A DNA stretch of 64,000 nt. Origin: Acetomicrobium flavidum. Its GTDB lineage: Bacteria; Synergistota; Synergistia; Synergistales; Acetomicrobiaceae. Shown piece after piece: positions 43,710 to 51,489 of this stretch. The notes beneath the pieces are model-generated. The model was not told where the DNA came from. It saw only the letters and a list, made by a program, of their open reading frames with translations, and made no database searches. The DNA lies in assembly GCF_900129645.1 (NCBI RefSeq), contig NZ_FSQZ01000001.1:1512001-1576000 (forward strand), written 5' to 3'. Both the position numbers and the translations under genes were made by a program. Numbering within the stretch: position 1 is the stretch's first letter; every line of letters begins with the position of its first letter.

Positions 43710-45200
43710 ATGGGATTTTTAAAGGCCGTTTATGAACTTGGCAAAGTCGAATTAGGGTCGAAAAATAAGAATGCAGAATCTTATTTTTCTGATATCGACA
43801 GTTTCCTGCAACTTCCCATGCCGATAATAGAAGACGATCAAAGACAAGGCAGAGAAATAAGGATATGGCTGAATGTAAGGGATAGGAATGCTAAATGTTT
43901 GGAAGTTACTGGCATAGCGAAGATAGACCTAAAAGACTATTTGAACAGTAACGATTCGGACAAAATTAATGAGACAAAACAAAAAATGCTTTACAGGGAA
44001 CCACCTGGTTCCAGTACCCAGTGGAGATACTCTCCTGTATATAAGTTGGGAAAGGCAACTACAAACCCTAATGGTGCTTTGCTTGGGAAAAGCGGAACAT
44101 GGAGGGACGATAACGACTCCAGGTATTATAAGATTTACAAGACAGTATTAAAACCACTTGAAGACATTGGCGTGTTTTCAAGTGGGAGCGCAGACCTTAT
44201 AATGTCGGAGCTTGAAGAAAAAGCGGACAGAATTGCCGAACTTTGGAAGGACAAAAAAAGATTATACATTTTAGTCTTTGGAATTAACGATAACGGCAAT
44301 TTTTTGTATCCAGGTGAGCTAGAGATTTTTCGTAATCATTTCAAGTCAAGATTAGAGCAAAACATTGGCGGGAAGATGTCTGCGACTTGCAGTTTGTGTC
44401 ACGCAAAGGCTGAATCTGGAGCAAACCTGGATAAAATCTTTAAATTTTCAACGTTCGACAAGGAAAGCTTTCTTCCGGGGATTAAAGATGGCCGTGGCGT
44501 CCGCGAAAAAGTGTTTCCACTATGCGATGACTGCATATCGGTCATGTCCATGGGAAGGGAGGTTTTGAATGGACGTTTTCTTGACAGGCAAACCATCCCA
44601 AAGATGAACATATATGTAGTCCCTGAACTGATCTTCGGGAATACAGACCTTGATGACGTTGCAGTCAACGTGGAGAACTTCATTAAAAGTGGCCTCAAGA
44701 AAGCCGAGAGATTGTTTAGCTACCTTGCAAAGCAGGATGAAATTTTAGTTTACCATTTTATTTTTTGGGAAAAGAACCAAGCCCAGGAGCGATTGCACGT
44801 AATGGTGGAAGATGTGCCTCCATCGAGGTTAAAATGCCTGGAAAGGCTGTGGCAGGAGACTTATAAGGTATTGCTTTGGAAGGATGCTGGAAAGACTGAA
44901 TTTCGACCCGGAGACATAGGTGTCGATCTTGATCAGGCATTTAGAACTATTTATTCTACCTTAATATCCCTATCTGGAAAAGACGAAGCTGACAAAAACA
45001 TCATGCGCAAGCGGATAATAAACATCATTAGCAAATTACTTGGCGGCAAAACAGTGGATGTAGAATTCGTTAAACAGCTGATGGTCTCTAGATTTGCCGG
45101 GTTATTTGCAGATACTCAATGGATCAGATATGGACACTGGGAGCTTAGAAAGATGATGGCGGTATTGGAGTTTTTAGGTAAGGTGAACGGTAGGAGGTGA
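43710..45200 (+). CDS. cas8b: Type I-B Cascade large subunit Cas8b
   Basis: A 496-residue protein of the TM1802/Csh1-type Cas8b class, which recognises the PAM and anchors Cascade. A zinc-finger pair, CSLCHAK and CDDC, lies around residues 220-275. The N-terminus is FLKAVYELGKVELG. The family's C-terminal helical region is missing here and is encoded by the next gene. The start at ATG 43710 has AAGGAGGTG upstream. Its stop is preceded by AGGAGGTGA, which doubles as the SD of the next gene, so the two are translationally coupled. Confidence 0.88.
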   Translation: MGFLKAVYELGKVELGSKNKNAESYFSDIDSFLQLPMPIIEDDQRQGREIRIWLNVRDRNAKCLEVTGIAKIDLKDYLNSNDSDKINETKQKMLYREPPGSSTQWRYSPVYKLGKATTNPNGALLGKSGTWRDDNDSRYYKIYKTVLKPLEDIGVFSSGSADLIMSELEEKADRIAELWKDKKRLYILVFGINDNGNFLYPGELEIFRNHFKSRLEQNIGGKMSATCSLCHAKAESGANLDKIFKFSTFDKESFLPGIKDGRGVREKVFPLCDDCISVMSMGREVLNGRFLDRQTIPKMNIYVVPELIFGNTDLDDVAVNVENFIKSGLKKAERLFSYLAKQDEILVYHFIFWEKNQAQERLHVMVEDVPPSRLKCLERLWQETYKVLLWKDAGKTEFRPGDIGVDLDQAFRTIYSTLISLSGKDEADKNIMRKRIINIISKLLGGKTVDVEFVKQLMVSRFAGLFADTQWIRYGHWELRKMMAVLEFLGKVNGRR

Positions 45201-45208
45201 GTTAATTT

Positions 45209-45670
45209 ATGAAGCTGGATTTCTTCGATGAATTCACGGATCCATACCTTAAGACTAAAAGTGGTAGGGGTGTTTTTTTAGCTGGGGTTGTGTTGGGCTT
45301 TATAGCAAGATCTCAGGTCAAGGGGGATTTTCAAGGCTCGCCTGAAGATATAAGTACATCTCCGCTTTTCAAACAACTTAATTTTGGACGTATGAACAAA
45401 AGAGATCTGTTTAAGCATCTTGCGAGGGTCCCTGAGCTCGTAAGGGCTTATCATCTCGATTATGCCGATATGATTGAATCCCTATGTGCAAAGGCTGGAG
45501 AGTTAATCTTGCAAAAAGATGACAAAGGGCGTGACTTAGGCGTGGACGGCAACTTCGTGTTCTCCGTGGCCTTTTTGAACGCTCGCAAGTACTTCTGGAC
45601 GATTTTTGGTAAGAAAGATGTTTCTGAGATAGAACCTACGATGGAGGAGGAAACTCAAGATGTCATTTGA
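45209..45670 (+). CDS. cas11b: Separate Cascade small subunit, Cas11b-like (Cas8b C-terminal region)
   Basis: A 153-residue, mostly helical protein (GVFLAGVVLGFIARSQ, SPLFKQLNFGRMNKRDLFKH, NFVFSVAFLNARKYFW) matching the C-terminal helical part of Csh1/TM1802-type Cas8b. In other type I-B systems this small subunit arises from an internal start within cas8b. Here it has its own ORF, starting eight bases after cas8b with AGGAGGTGA upstream. The ATG at 45209 is well supported. Its end overlaps cas7 by 11 bases. The identification is from pattern and position; fusion loss is an inference. Confidence 0.75.
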   Translation: MKLDFFDEFTDPYLKTKSGRGVFLAGVVLGFIARSQVKGDFQGSPEDISTSPLFKQLNFGRMNKRDLFKHLARVPELVRAYHLDYADMIESLCAKAGELILQKDDKGRDLGVDGNFVFSVAFLNARKYFWTIFGKKDVSEIEPTMEEETQDVI

Positions 45671-46568
45671 AAACAGGCGGGAGTATTTGTTTGTTTACTC
45701 GGTCAAAGATGCCAATCCCAACGGCGATCCTTTGGATGCCAATCATCCAAGATATGATGAAGAGTCCGGTCAAATAATGGTTTCAGATGTAAGGATTAAA
45801 CGTACTGTTCGAGATCAATGGCTTAGGGAAGGTAAGGACATCTTTGTTGACGGAGAAGCTAAGACACTTGCAAATCGTGTAAGCGAGTTAAAAGAAAGGT
45901 TTAATCGCGATACAGGAAGAGAGATACTTTCGCAATGCATCGATACCAGGTTGTTTGGAGCAACCTATGCTCTTGGTAAAGAGGCATTTTCATGGACTGG
46001 CCCGGTACAATTCAAGTGGGGTCGATCGCTACATAGGGCTGAGGCAAAATTTGTCCAAGGTACAGCGGCCTTTGCTACAAAGGAAGCCAGCGAGCAGCGC
46101 TCATTTCGCAACGAATACATTGTACCATTTGCATTGATAGCTGTTTACGGCATCGCCAATCAGTATGCCTCTAGCCAGACCAACGCGTCCGATGACGATC
46201 TCGATGCCCTGTTTGAGGCCCTTTGGAAAGGTACGGCCAATTTGATAACAAGAAGCAAAATAGGGCATACCCCTAGACTTCTCATCGAATTTAAATACGT
46301 TGCAGGTTTTGATGGAGCCTTAGGGTCTTTAGATGAAAGAGTTGTGCTCAAATCATTAAAAGGAGATCCTTTAACTGATGATGAACAGTTGGCCTTGAGG
46401 TCCATTGATGAAGTTAAGTTGGACATTAGCGAGGTTGCAGACAAGGCATCTCTTATAGAGGACAAAATAGAATCAGTAAGAATCGTTAAGGATGCAGCTG
46501 TTCAGGTTGAACCGCTAGATAAGTTGGAGGAGATTTTTGGGGGCAAACTGAAAATAGAGGTCAGGTGA
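45660..46568 (+). CDS. cas7: Cascade backbone subunit Cas7 (Csh2 type)
   Basis: A 302-residue Csh2/Cas7 protein that forms the crRNA-bound filament of type I-B Cascade. The N-terminus YLFVYSVKDANPNGDPLDAN, followed by VSDVRIKRTVRDQWL, is the family signature. The middle ARLFGA-like segment (DTRLFGATYALGK) also fits. It overlaps the preceding gene by 11 bases. Confidence 0.95.
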   Translation: MSFENRREYLFVYSVKDANPNGDPLDANHPRYDEESGQIMVSDVRIKRTVRDQWLREGKDIFVDGEAKTLANRVSELKERFNRDTGREILSQCIDTRLFGATYALGKEAFSWTGPVQFKWGRSLHRAEAKFVQGTAAFATKEASEQRSFRNEYIVPFALIAVYGIANQYASSQTNASDDDLDALFEALWKGTANLITRSKIGHTPRLLIEFKYVAGFDGALGSLDERVVLKSLKGDPLTDDEQLALRSIDEVKLDISEVADKASLIEDKIESVRIVKDAAVQVEPLDKLEEIFGGKLKIEVR

Positions 46569-46574
46569 AAGGAC

Positions 46575-47285
46575 ATGCCAGTTGTATTTGATGTTTCGGG
46601 GCAAATGGCGATGTTTCGAAAACCGTATACTACGACCTCATCAATATCTTTTGCCTTCCCGCCTCCCACAGCCATAGCCGGTTTAATTTCCGGAATAGTT
46701 GGAATATCTAATGGTAGCAACGATGATGGCTGTAATGCCAAATATTGGGAATCTCTCATTGGCACTAAGGTTTCAGTAGCATTACTGAGCGATATATCAT
46801 GGATGTGGCATGCCATAAATTTTTGGAACGTAAAACAGCCACAAAAAAGTCCGCATATCCAGGTAAAACATCAATTTGTGATTAATCCCAAGTATCGTAT
46901 ATTCGTTGACGGTGGAATTGAGGATAAGCTACGGTGTATGTTAGAGAAGGATAGCTTTAAATTTACCCCTTATCTGGGTACGGCATATGCTATAGCCAAT
47001 GTCGTCTATATTGGCCAGTTTAGCAATCAATCGCTGACAGAAGATGAGGTTTTCGTTGATAGCGTTGTGCCGTGGAACGAAAAAGTAAGGATCTTAAATA
47101 TCCTAGATGTCGGTGGAACGTTTAAGGAAGAGATGCCCTTTAAGATGGATGTGACTAGAAAATTTATTGAAAGCATCGAGGTTCTATATTCTCCGTCTCC
47201 GCAAAAAAAGCTTTTGATAAACAAAGGAGCGGGAGATGTTACAAAGTGCGGGAACGATGTGGTCGCCTGGTTTCCTCGATGGTGA
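46575..47285 (+). CDS. cas5: Cascade subunit Cas5 (type I-B, Cas5h)
   Basis: A 236-residue RAMP protein that caps the 5' handle of the crRNA. The N-terminal half contains FDVSGQMAMFRKPYTTTSSI, then SFAFPPPTAIAGLISGIVGI, which is a clear Cas5 feature. The ATG is 6 bases after cas7. It overlaps cas3 by about 50 bases. Confidence 0.92.
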   Translation: MPVVFDVSGQMAMFRKPYTTTSSISFAFPPPTAIAGLISGIVGISNGSNDDGCNAKYWESLIGTKVSVALLSDISWMWHAINFWNVKQPQKSPHIQVKHQFVINPKYRIFVDGGIEDKLRCMLEKDSFKFTPYLGTAYAIANVVYIGQFSNQSLTEDEVFVDSVVPWNEKVRILNILDVGGTFKEEMPFKMDVTRKFIESIEVLYSPSPQKKLLINKGAGDVTKCGNDVVAWFPRW

Positions 47286-49527
47286 GCTTAAAAGCCACCC
47301 TGAGAGACCTTTAAAGGATCATCTTAACGGTACATATCGCCTGATGAGCGATATGGCTCAATATCATGGATTAAAGTCGATCCTTCCCGATATAGACATT
47401 GAAATAGCGGGTATTACCCATGATCTTGGGAAAGCGCATCCCTTGTTTCAGGATTACCTTAATGGCAGAGGTGATGGCATAGATCATGCCTTGCCCTCTG
47501 CCTGGTTTGCTCTTAACCTATCAAAGTTCCACACGAATGAAGATAGTTTCTCTGATATTTGGTTGGCTGAGGCAGTAAGACGACATCATACATATATGGT
47601 CGATGGGGGCGAAGCTTTAGATTTTTGGGTGCAGCATAATAAGCAGGCCTTTAAGGAACAAAAGGATGCGATGAAGAAATTGGTCCCCACCTGGAACATT
47701 TTCTTAAGTGAAGAACAATGGGAAGATTACGCAGAAGCATTAATGCTAAAGCGTAAGAAGATACTCAACGCACAGACGTGGTTGTTTTATCGGTTACTTT
47801 ACTCTCTTCTTATAACTGCTGATCGTATGGATGCGATAGGCGTGAGAGGTCTCAAGATGCATCATTTGCCTCTTTTTAAGGAGCCGGATTTTTCGGGACG
47901 AGAAAGCAGCCCATTGGATGCATGGAGACAACAGACTCGCGAAGCTTGCATTAGATCGGTGGACGACATTGAACATCCGGGCCTTTTCACTTTAACCTTG
48001 CCTACAGGAGCAGGTAAGACAATTACAGGCCTGGATATTGCTCGTAGGATGGCACATAAACTGGGCAGCAAAACCATCATTTACGCCTTACCTTTTATCA
48101 GTATAGTTGAACAAAACTCCTTGGTGGCAAAAGGTCTTTTTGGAGAAGAAGATGTGCAGGAAGATCATAGTCTATCTACACTTGTAGAGACGAGCGAAAA
48201 AAACCAGGATCCCATGACTCGCATGAAGACATTTTTCAGGTATTGGGATGCGCCGGTGATATTAACGACAATGGTTCAACTCTGGGAGAGTATCTACAGC
48301 CCGAAGGCCAACGATACAATTGACTTTCATCGTTTGAGCGATGCAGTTGTAATCATGGACGAGCCACAGACGATAAATCCAAGATATTGGCACGGTTTTG
48401 GGGAAACCTTACAATACCTGAGCGATAAACTACACACCAGCTATATCCTTATGACGGCAACCCAACCTTATATAATAAAGGGAATCGAATTATCTCCCAA
48501 GGGGCTGTCATTTCCTTATAATAGACATACATATAAAATACTTCCTCACAAGTATCAATTGAATGAATTACCCAGTCTTCTTGAGGATCATATCGAAAGG
48601 TTGTATGAAAAATCAGGACTGATTGTACTTAATACCAGAAAATCTGCAGTTGAAGTTTATAGGATGATCAAAAACGCCATGGGTGCACCTGTTTACTTTT
48701 TATCAACTTGGATGACTCCGCATCACAGACGTTTAACGATGAGGCTTTTAAGGTATCTGGAAAAGAAAAAAATACAACATTATTTAGTATCGACTCAGGT
48801 TGTCGAAGCAGGAGTAGATTTGGATTTCGACTGGGTATTTCGCGATCTGGGGCCTTTGGATAGTGTCGTTCAGGTAGCCGGAAGATGCAACAGACACAGC
48901 AGGTCCGAAAGGGGTGGTTTAGTGCTTGTTGCGGAGCTCATGAACGAACAGGGTAAATCTTTTTCTAATATGGTTTACGATGACATACTTTTAGATAGCT
49001 CACGGTCGACGCTTCGCCAGGAAGACAGAATAAACATCTTCGAAGAAAACATGGCGCCGATAAAAGTTGACAGTTACTACAGAGACATCACGGAGAGGCT
49101 GCAAGATAAGGGTATATGGAAAAATTTATGCGATGGCAGGTGGGGACCTCAAGATAGACCAAACCTTATAGACAAACATTATGATCCCTTGTCGGCTGAA
49201 GTGTATGTGGAACAAAACAACACTGTGCGTCCAATGTTTGAAAAACTTATAAACACTAAGTGGACACTAGAAAACTTAAATGAAAAAAGGCATCTGCATC
49301 GTAAATTGCTTCAATACATGATTGAAGTACCTCTAAAAGCACTCGAATCGTGGCGAAATAAGCTGGCTACCATAGCGTTTCAAGATGAATTACCTCCGCT
49401 TGATTTCAATGCAAGGTTTCAATGTTGGTTTCTTACTAAGGAAGGCAGGAAACATGTATACGATCACATTAGTGGGTTTAACTTGACTAAAGACAGCGAG
49501 GATGAGGAAGGTGCCTGTTTTCTCTGA
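47236..49527 (+). CDS. cas3: CRISPR-associated nuclease-helicase Cas3
   Basis: A 763-residue type I effector with an N-terminal HD nuclease and SF2 helicase. HD motif ITHDLGKAHPLFQDYL lies near residues 59-74. The helicase begins with TLPTGAGKTITG (about residue 255), Walker B is MDEPQ, motif III is MTATQP, and motif VI is QVAGRCNRHSR. It degrades DNA unwound after Cascade recognition. The start ATG lies inside cas5, with AAAGGAGCGGGAG upstream. A second in-frame ATG about 21 bases on is possible. Confidence 0.95.
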   Translation: MLQSAGTMWSPGFLDGELKSHPERPLKDHLNGTYRLMSDMAQYHGLKSILPDIDIEIAGITHDLGKAHPLFQDYLNGRGDGIDHALPSAWFALNLSKFHTNEDSFSDIWLAEAVRRHHTYMVDGGEALDFWVQHNKQAFKEQKDAMKKLVPTWNIFLSEEQWEDYAEALMLKRKKILNAQTWLFYRLLYSLLITADRMDAIGVRGLKMHHLPLFKEPDFSGRESSPLDAWRQQTREACIRSVDDIEHPGLFTLTLPTGAGKTITGLDIARRMAHKLGSKTIIYALPFISIVEQNSLVAKGLFGEEDVQEDHSLSTLVETSEKNQDPMTRMKTFFRYWDAPVILTTMVQLWESIYSPKANDTIDFHRLSDAVVIMDEPQTINPRYWHGFGETLQYLSDKLHTSYILMTATQPYIIKGIELSPKGLSFPYNRHTYKILPHKYQLNELPSLLEDHIERLYEKSGLIVLNTRKSAVEVYRMIKNAMGAPVYFLSTWMTPHHRRLTMRLLRYLEKKKIQHYLVSTQVVEAGVDLDFDWVFRDLGPLDSVVQVAGRCNRHSRSERGGLVLVAELMNEQGKSFSNMVYDDILLDSSRSTLRQEDRINIFEENMAPIKVDSYYRDITERLQDKGIWKNLCDGRWGPQDRPNLIDKHYDPLSAEVYVEQNNTVRPMFEKLINTKWTLENLNEKRHLHRKLLQYMIEVPLKALESWRNKLATIAFQDELPPLDFNARFQCWFLTKEGRKHVYDHISGFNLTKDSEDEEGACFL

Positions 49528-50023
49528 GTTACCAAGGATAGGCGGAACTTTGGTATGGTATTGTCTTATATGTAAACGTCAGGTCTGGTTGATATCTCAT
49601 GGCGTTGAGGCTGATAAGGAAGATGAATTCCTTAAGCTTGGAAGGTTAATCGATGAATCTTCCTACGAGAGGGTTCGTCACAGCGTTAGCTTTGGGGACA
49701 GTAAATTTGACCTTCTTAAAGAAGAGAAGGGTGTTTTGGTAATAGGCGAGATAAAAAAGAGCAGTCGCTCTATAGAAGCCGCTCGATTGCAGCTAGCCCA
49801 TTATCTTTATGAACTTGCAAAATCTGGAATTGCAGCAAGAGGCGAGCTTCTTTTCCCGGAGGAAAGAAGACGCGAGGATGTCTCCATAACCGAAGATTTA
49901 CAATCGAAACTTGATGAAATTTATATCGAAATTAAAGACATTGTGGTATCACCCTGTCCCCCTAAAGCGCAAGAGTGCAAGTATTGCAAGCACTGTGCTT
50001 ATAAAGAACTATGCTGGAGCTGA
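49502..50023 (+). CDS. cas4: CRISPR adaptation nuclease Cas4
   Basis: A 173-residue RecB-like nuclease of the PD-(D/E)XK class. It helps select and trim spacers with the correct PAM. The nuclease core is VIGEIKKSSRSIEAARLQLAHYL. Four Cys, one pair near the N-terminus (YCLICKR) and a cluster CKYCKHCAYKELC near the end, form the [4Fe-4S] site. It overlaps cas3 by 26 bases. Present with cas1 and cas2, so spacer uptake should be functional. Confidence 0.92.
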   Translation: MRKVPVFSELPRIGGTLVWYCLICKRQVWLISHGVEADKEDEFLKLGRLIDESSYERVRHSVSFGDSKFDLLKEEKGVLVIGEIKKSSRSIEAARLQLAHYLYELAKSGIAARGELLFPEERRREDVSITEDLQSKLDEIYIEIKDIVVSPCPPKAQECKYCKHCAYKELCWS

Positions 50024-50029
50024 TAAGTA

Positions 50030-51028
50030 ATGGGTAAATGTATCTACATCCTTTCTTCGGGTAACCTTAAGCGTAAGGATAATACAATTGTAATTGAAAA
50101 TGAGAATGAAAGAAAATTTGTACCAGTAGAAACCACCGATGAGATATTTATATTTGGCGAAGTAGATTTAAATAAGCGTTTTCTTGAATTTTGTACTTCA
50201 AACAAGATTATGTTACACTTCTTTAATCATCACCATTACTATCAGGGGACATACTATCCTAGAGAACACATGAATTCCGGTGCTGTTATTTTAGCGCAAG
50301 CAAGAAATTGCCTTGATGCTGAAAAAAGATTAGTTTTAGCAAAAAAATTTGTAGCAGGCGCTATTAATAATATGAAGATAGTTTTGCTGTATTATTTTAG
50401 ACACGCAGATTTAGCGTTGGGTCAAACAATAGAAGCTATGGATAATTTTAACGAATTAAGTCAGAGACAAAACGGAATACTTGAGCTAATGGCCATAGAG
50501 GGCAACGCACGAGACAGATATTATTCTGCATTTGATGTAATAACAGGTGGTGGTACTTTTACGATGGAAAATAGAAGCAAAAGACCTCCTCAGAATAGAT
50601 TGAACGCACTCATAAGCTTTTTGAATTCCTTATGTTATGTGACGACCTTGGCGCAAATCTATAAAACACACCTCGATCCTCGTATAGGGTTCCTTCATGA
50701 GACTAATTTTAGGCGTTTTAGTTTAAATCTTGATATTGCGGAGATATTCAAACCAATTTTGGTAGACCGATTGATATTTTCTTTGATAAATAAAAAACAA
50801 ATTCAAGCCAAACATTTTGCGGGTCAAGCTGGCGGAGGTATATTTTTGTCCGAAAAGGGGGTGCAAATCGTATTACAAGCCTGGGAAGAACGGTTGATGG
50901 CGACAATACAACATCCCAGGTTAAATAGAAACGTAAGCTATCGCAGTTTACTTAGAATGGAGGCTTATAAATTAGAAAAGCATATACTTGATGACGAAGA
51001 ATATGAGCCTTTCTCGATGCGATGGTAA
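50030..51028 (+). CDS. cas1: CRISPR integrase Cas1
   Basis: A 332-residue integrase. Metal ligands are recognised as Glu in LMAIEGNARDRYYSAF, His in IGFLHETNFRRFSLNLDIAE and the acidic residues of that same segment. It forms the Cas1-Cas2 complex. It starts 6 bases after cas4. Confidence 0.96.
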   Translation: MGKCIYILSSGNLKRKDNTIVIENENERKFVPVETTDEIFIFGEVDLNKRFLEFCTSNKIMLHFFNHHHYYQGTYYPREHMNSGAVILAQARNCLDAEKRLVLAKKFVAGAINNMKIVLLYYFRHADLALGQTIEAMDNFNELSQRQNGILELMAIEGNARDRYYSAFDVITGGGTFTMENRSKRPPQNRLNALISFLNSLCYVTTLAQIYKTHLDPRIGFLHETNFRRFSLNLDIAEIFKPILVDRLIFSLINKKQIQAKHFAGQAGGGIFLSEKGVQIVLQAWEERLMATIQHPRLNRNVSYRSLLRMEAYKLEKHILDDEEYEPFSMRW

Positions 51029-51031
51029 CTG

Positions 51032-51319
51032 TTGTTAAAAATGGGGGTGCCATTTATTTTTGTATTGATGATTTATGATGTTGGGGAAGAGCGCGTGAAT
51101 AAAGTGCTAAAGATTGGTCGTAAATACCTTAGTTGGATTCAAAATTCCGTATTAGAAGGAGACCTTACCCCTGCTACGTTTGCATCCCTTAAACGTGAGG
51201 TTTGCAAAGTTATAAAAGATGATTATGACAGTGTTATATTTTATACATGGAGATCCGAGCGTTACACCTCCCGAGAGGTTATAGGTAAAGAGAAAGGGTC
51301 AAGTGAAATTTTTATTTAG
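51032..51319 (+). CDS. cas2: CRISPR adaptation protein Cas2
   Basis: A 95-residue ferredoxin-like protein: LMIYDVGEERVNKVLKIGRK, then YLSWIQNSVLEGDLT, a canonical Cas2 pattern with the Asp of IYDV. The start is uncertain. I list the TTG at 51032, directly after cas1, but the ATG at 51041, or a codon near 51065 (which gives the usual first residues), is also possible. It is the last gene before the CRISPR leader. Confidence 0.92.
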   Translation: MLKMGVPFIFVLMIYDVGEERVNKVLKIGRKYLSWIQNSVLEGDLTPATFASLKREVCKVIKDDYDSVIFYTWRSERYTSREVIGKEKGSSEIFI

Positions 51320-51489
51320 CTGTGTCGACATTCAATAGTGCATAAATCCCGGGAGATCGACACAACCTAACAAAATGGCTATTTTATCGTTACCATCATA
51401 AATGTTGGTGTTCATGGAACCTTGAAAAATAAATAGGACACAATATAGCCTACATGGCTAAAATACGGTAGAATCAATGTATGCGACGG
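51320..51489. promoter_or_regulatory. CRISPR leader candidate
   Basis: An AT-rich 170-base segment between cas2 and the first repeat. It begins with TGTGTCGA (51321-51328), inversely repeated as TCGACACA (51357-51364). It has no ORF with an SD. The position next to cas genes and the intact repeats at this end suggest that it drives array transcription to the right. An integration-host-type site is not recognisable. Confidence 0.55.
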
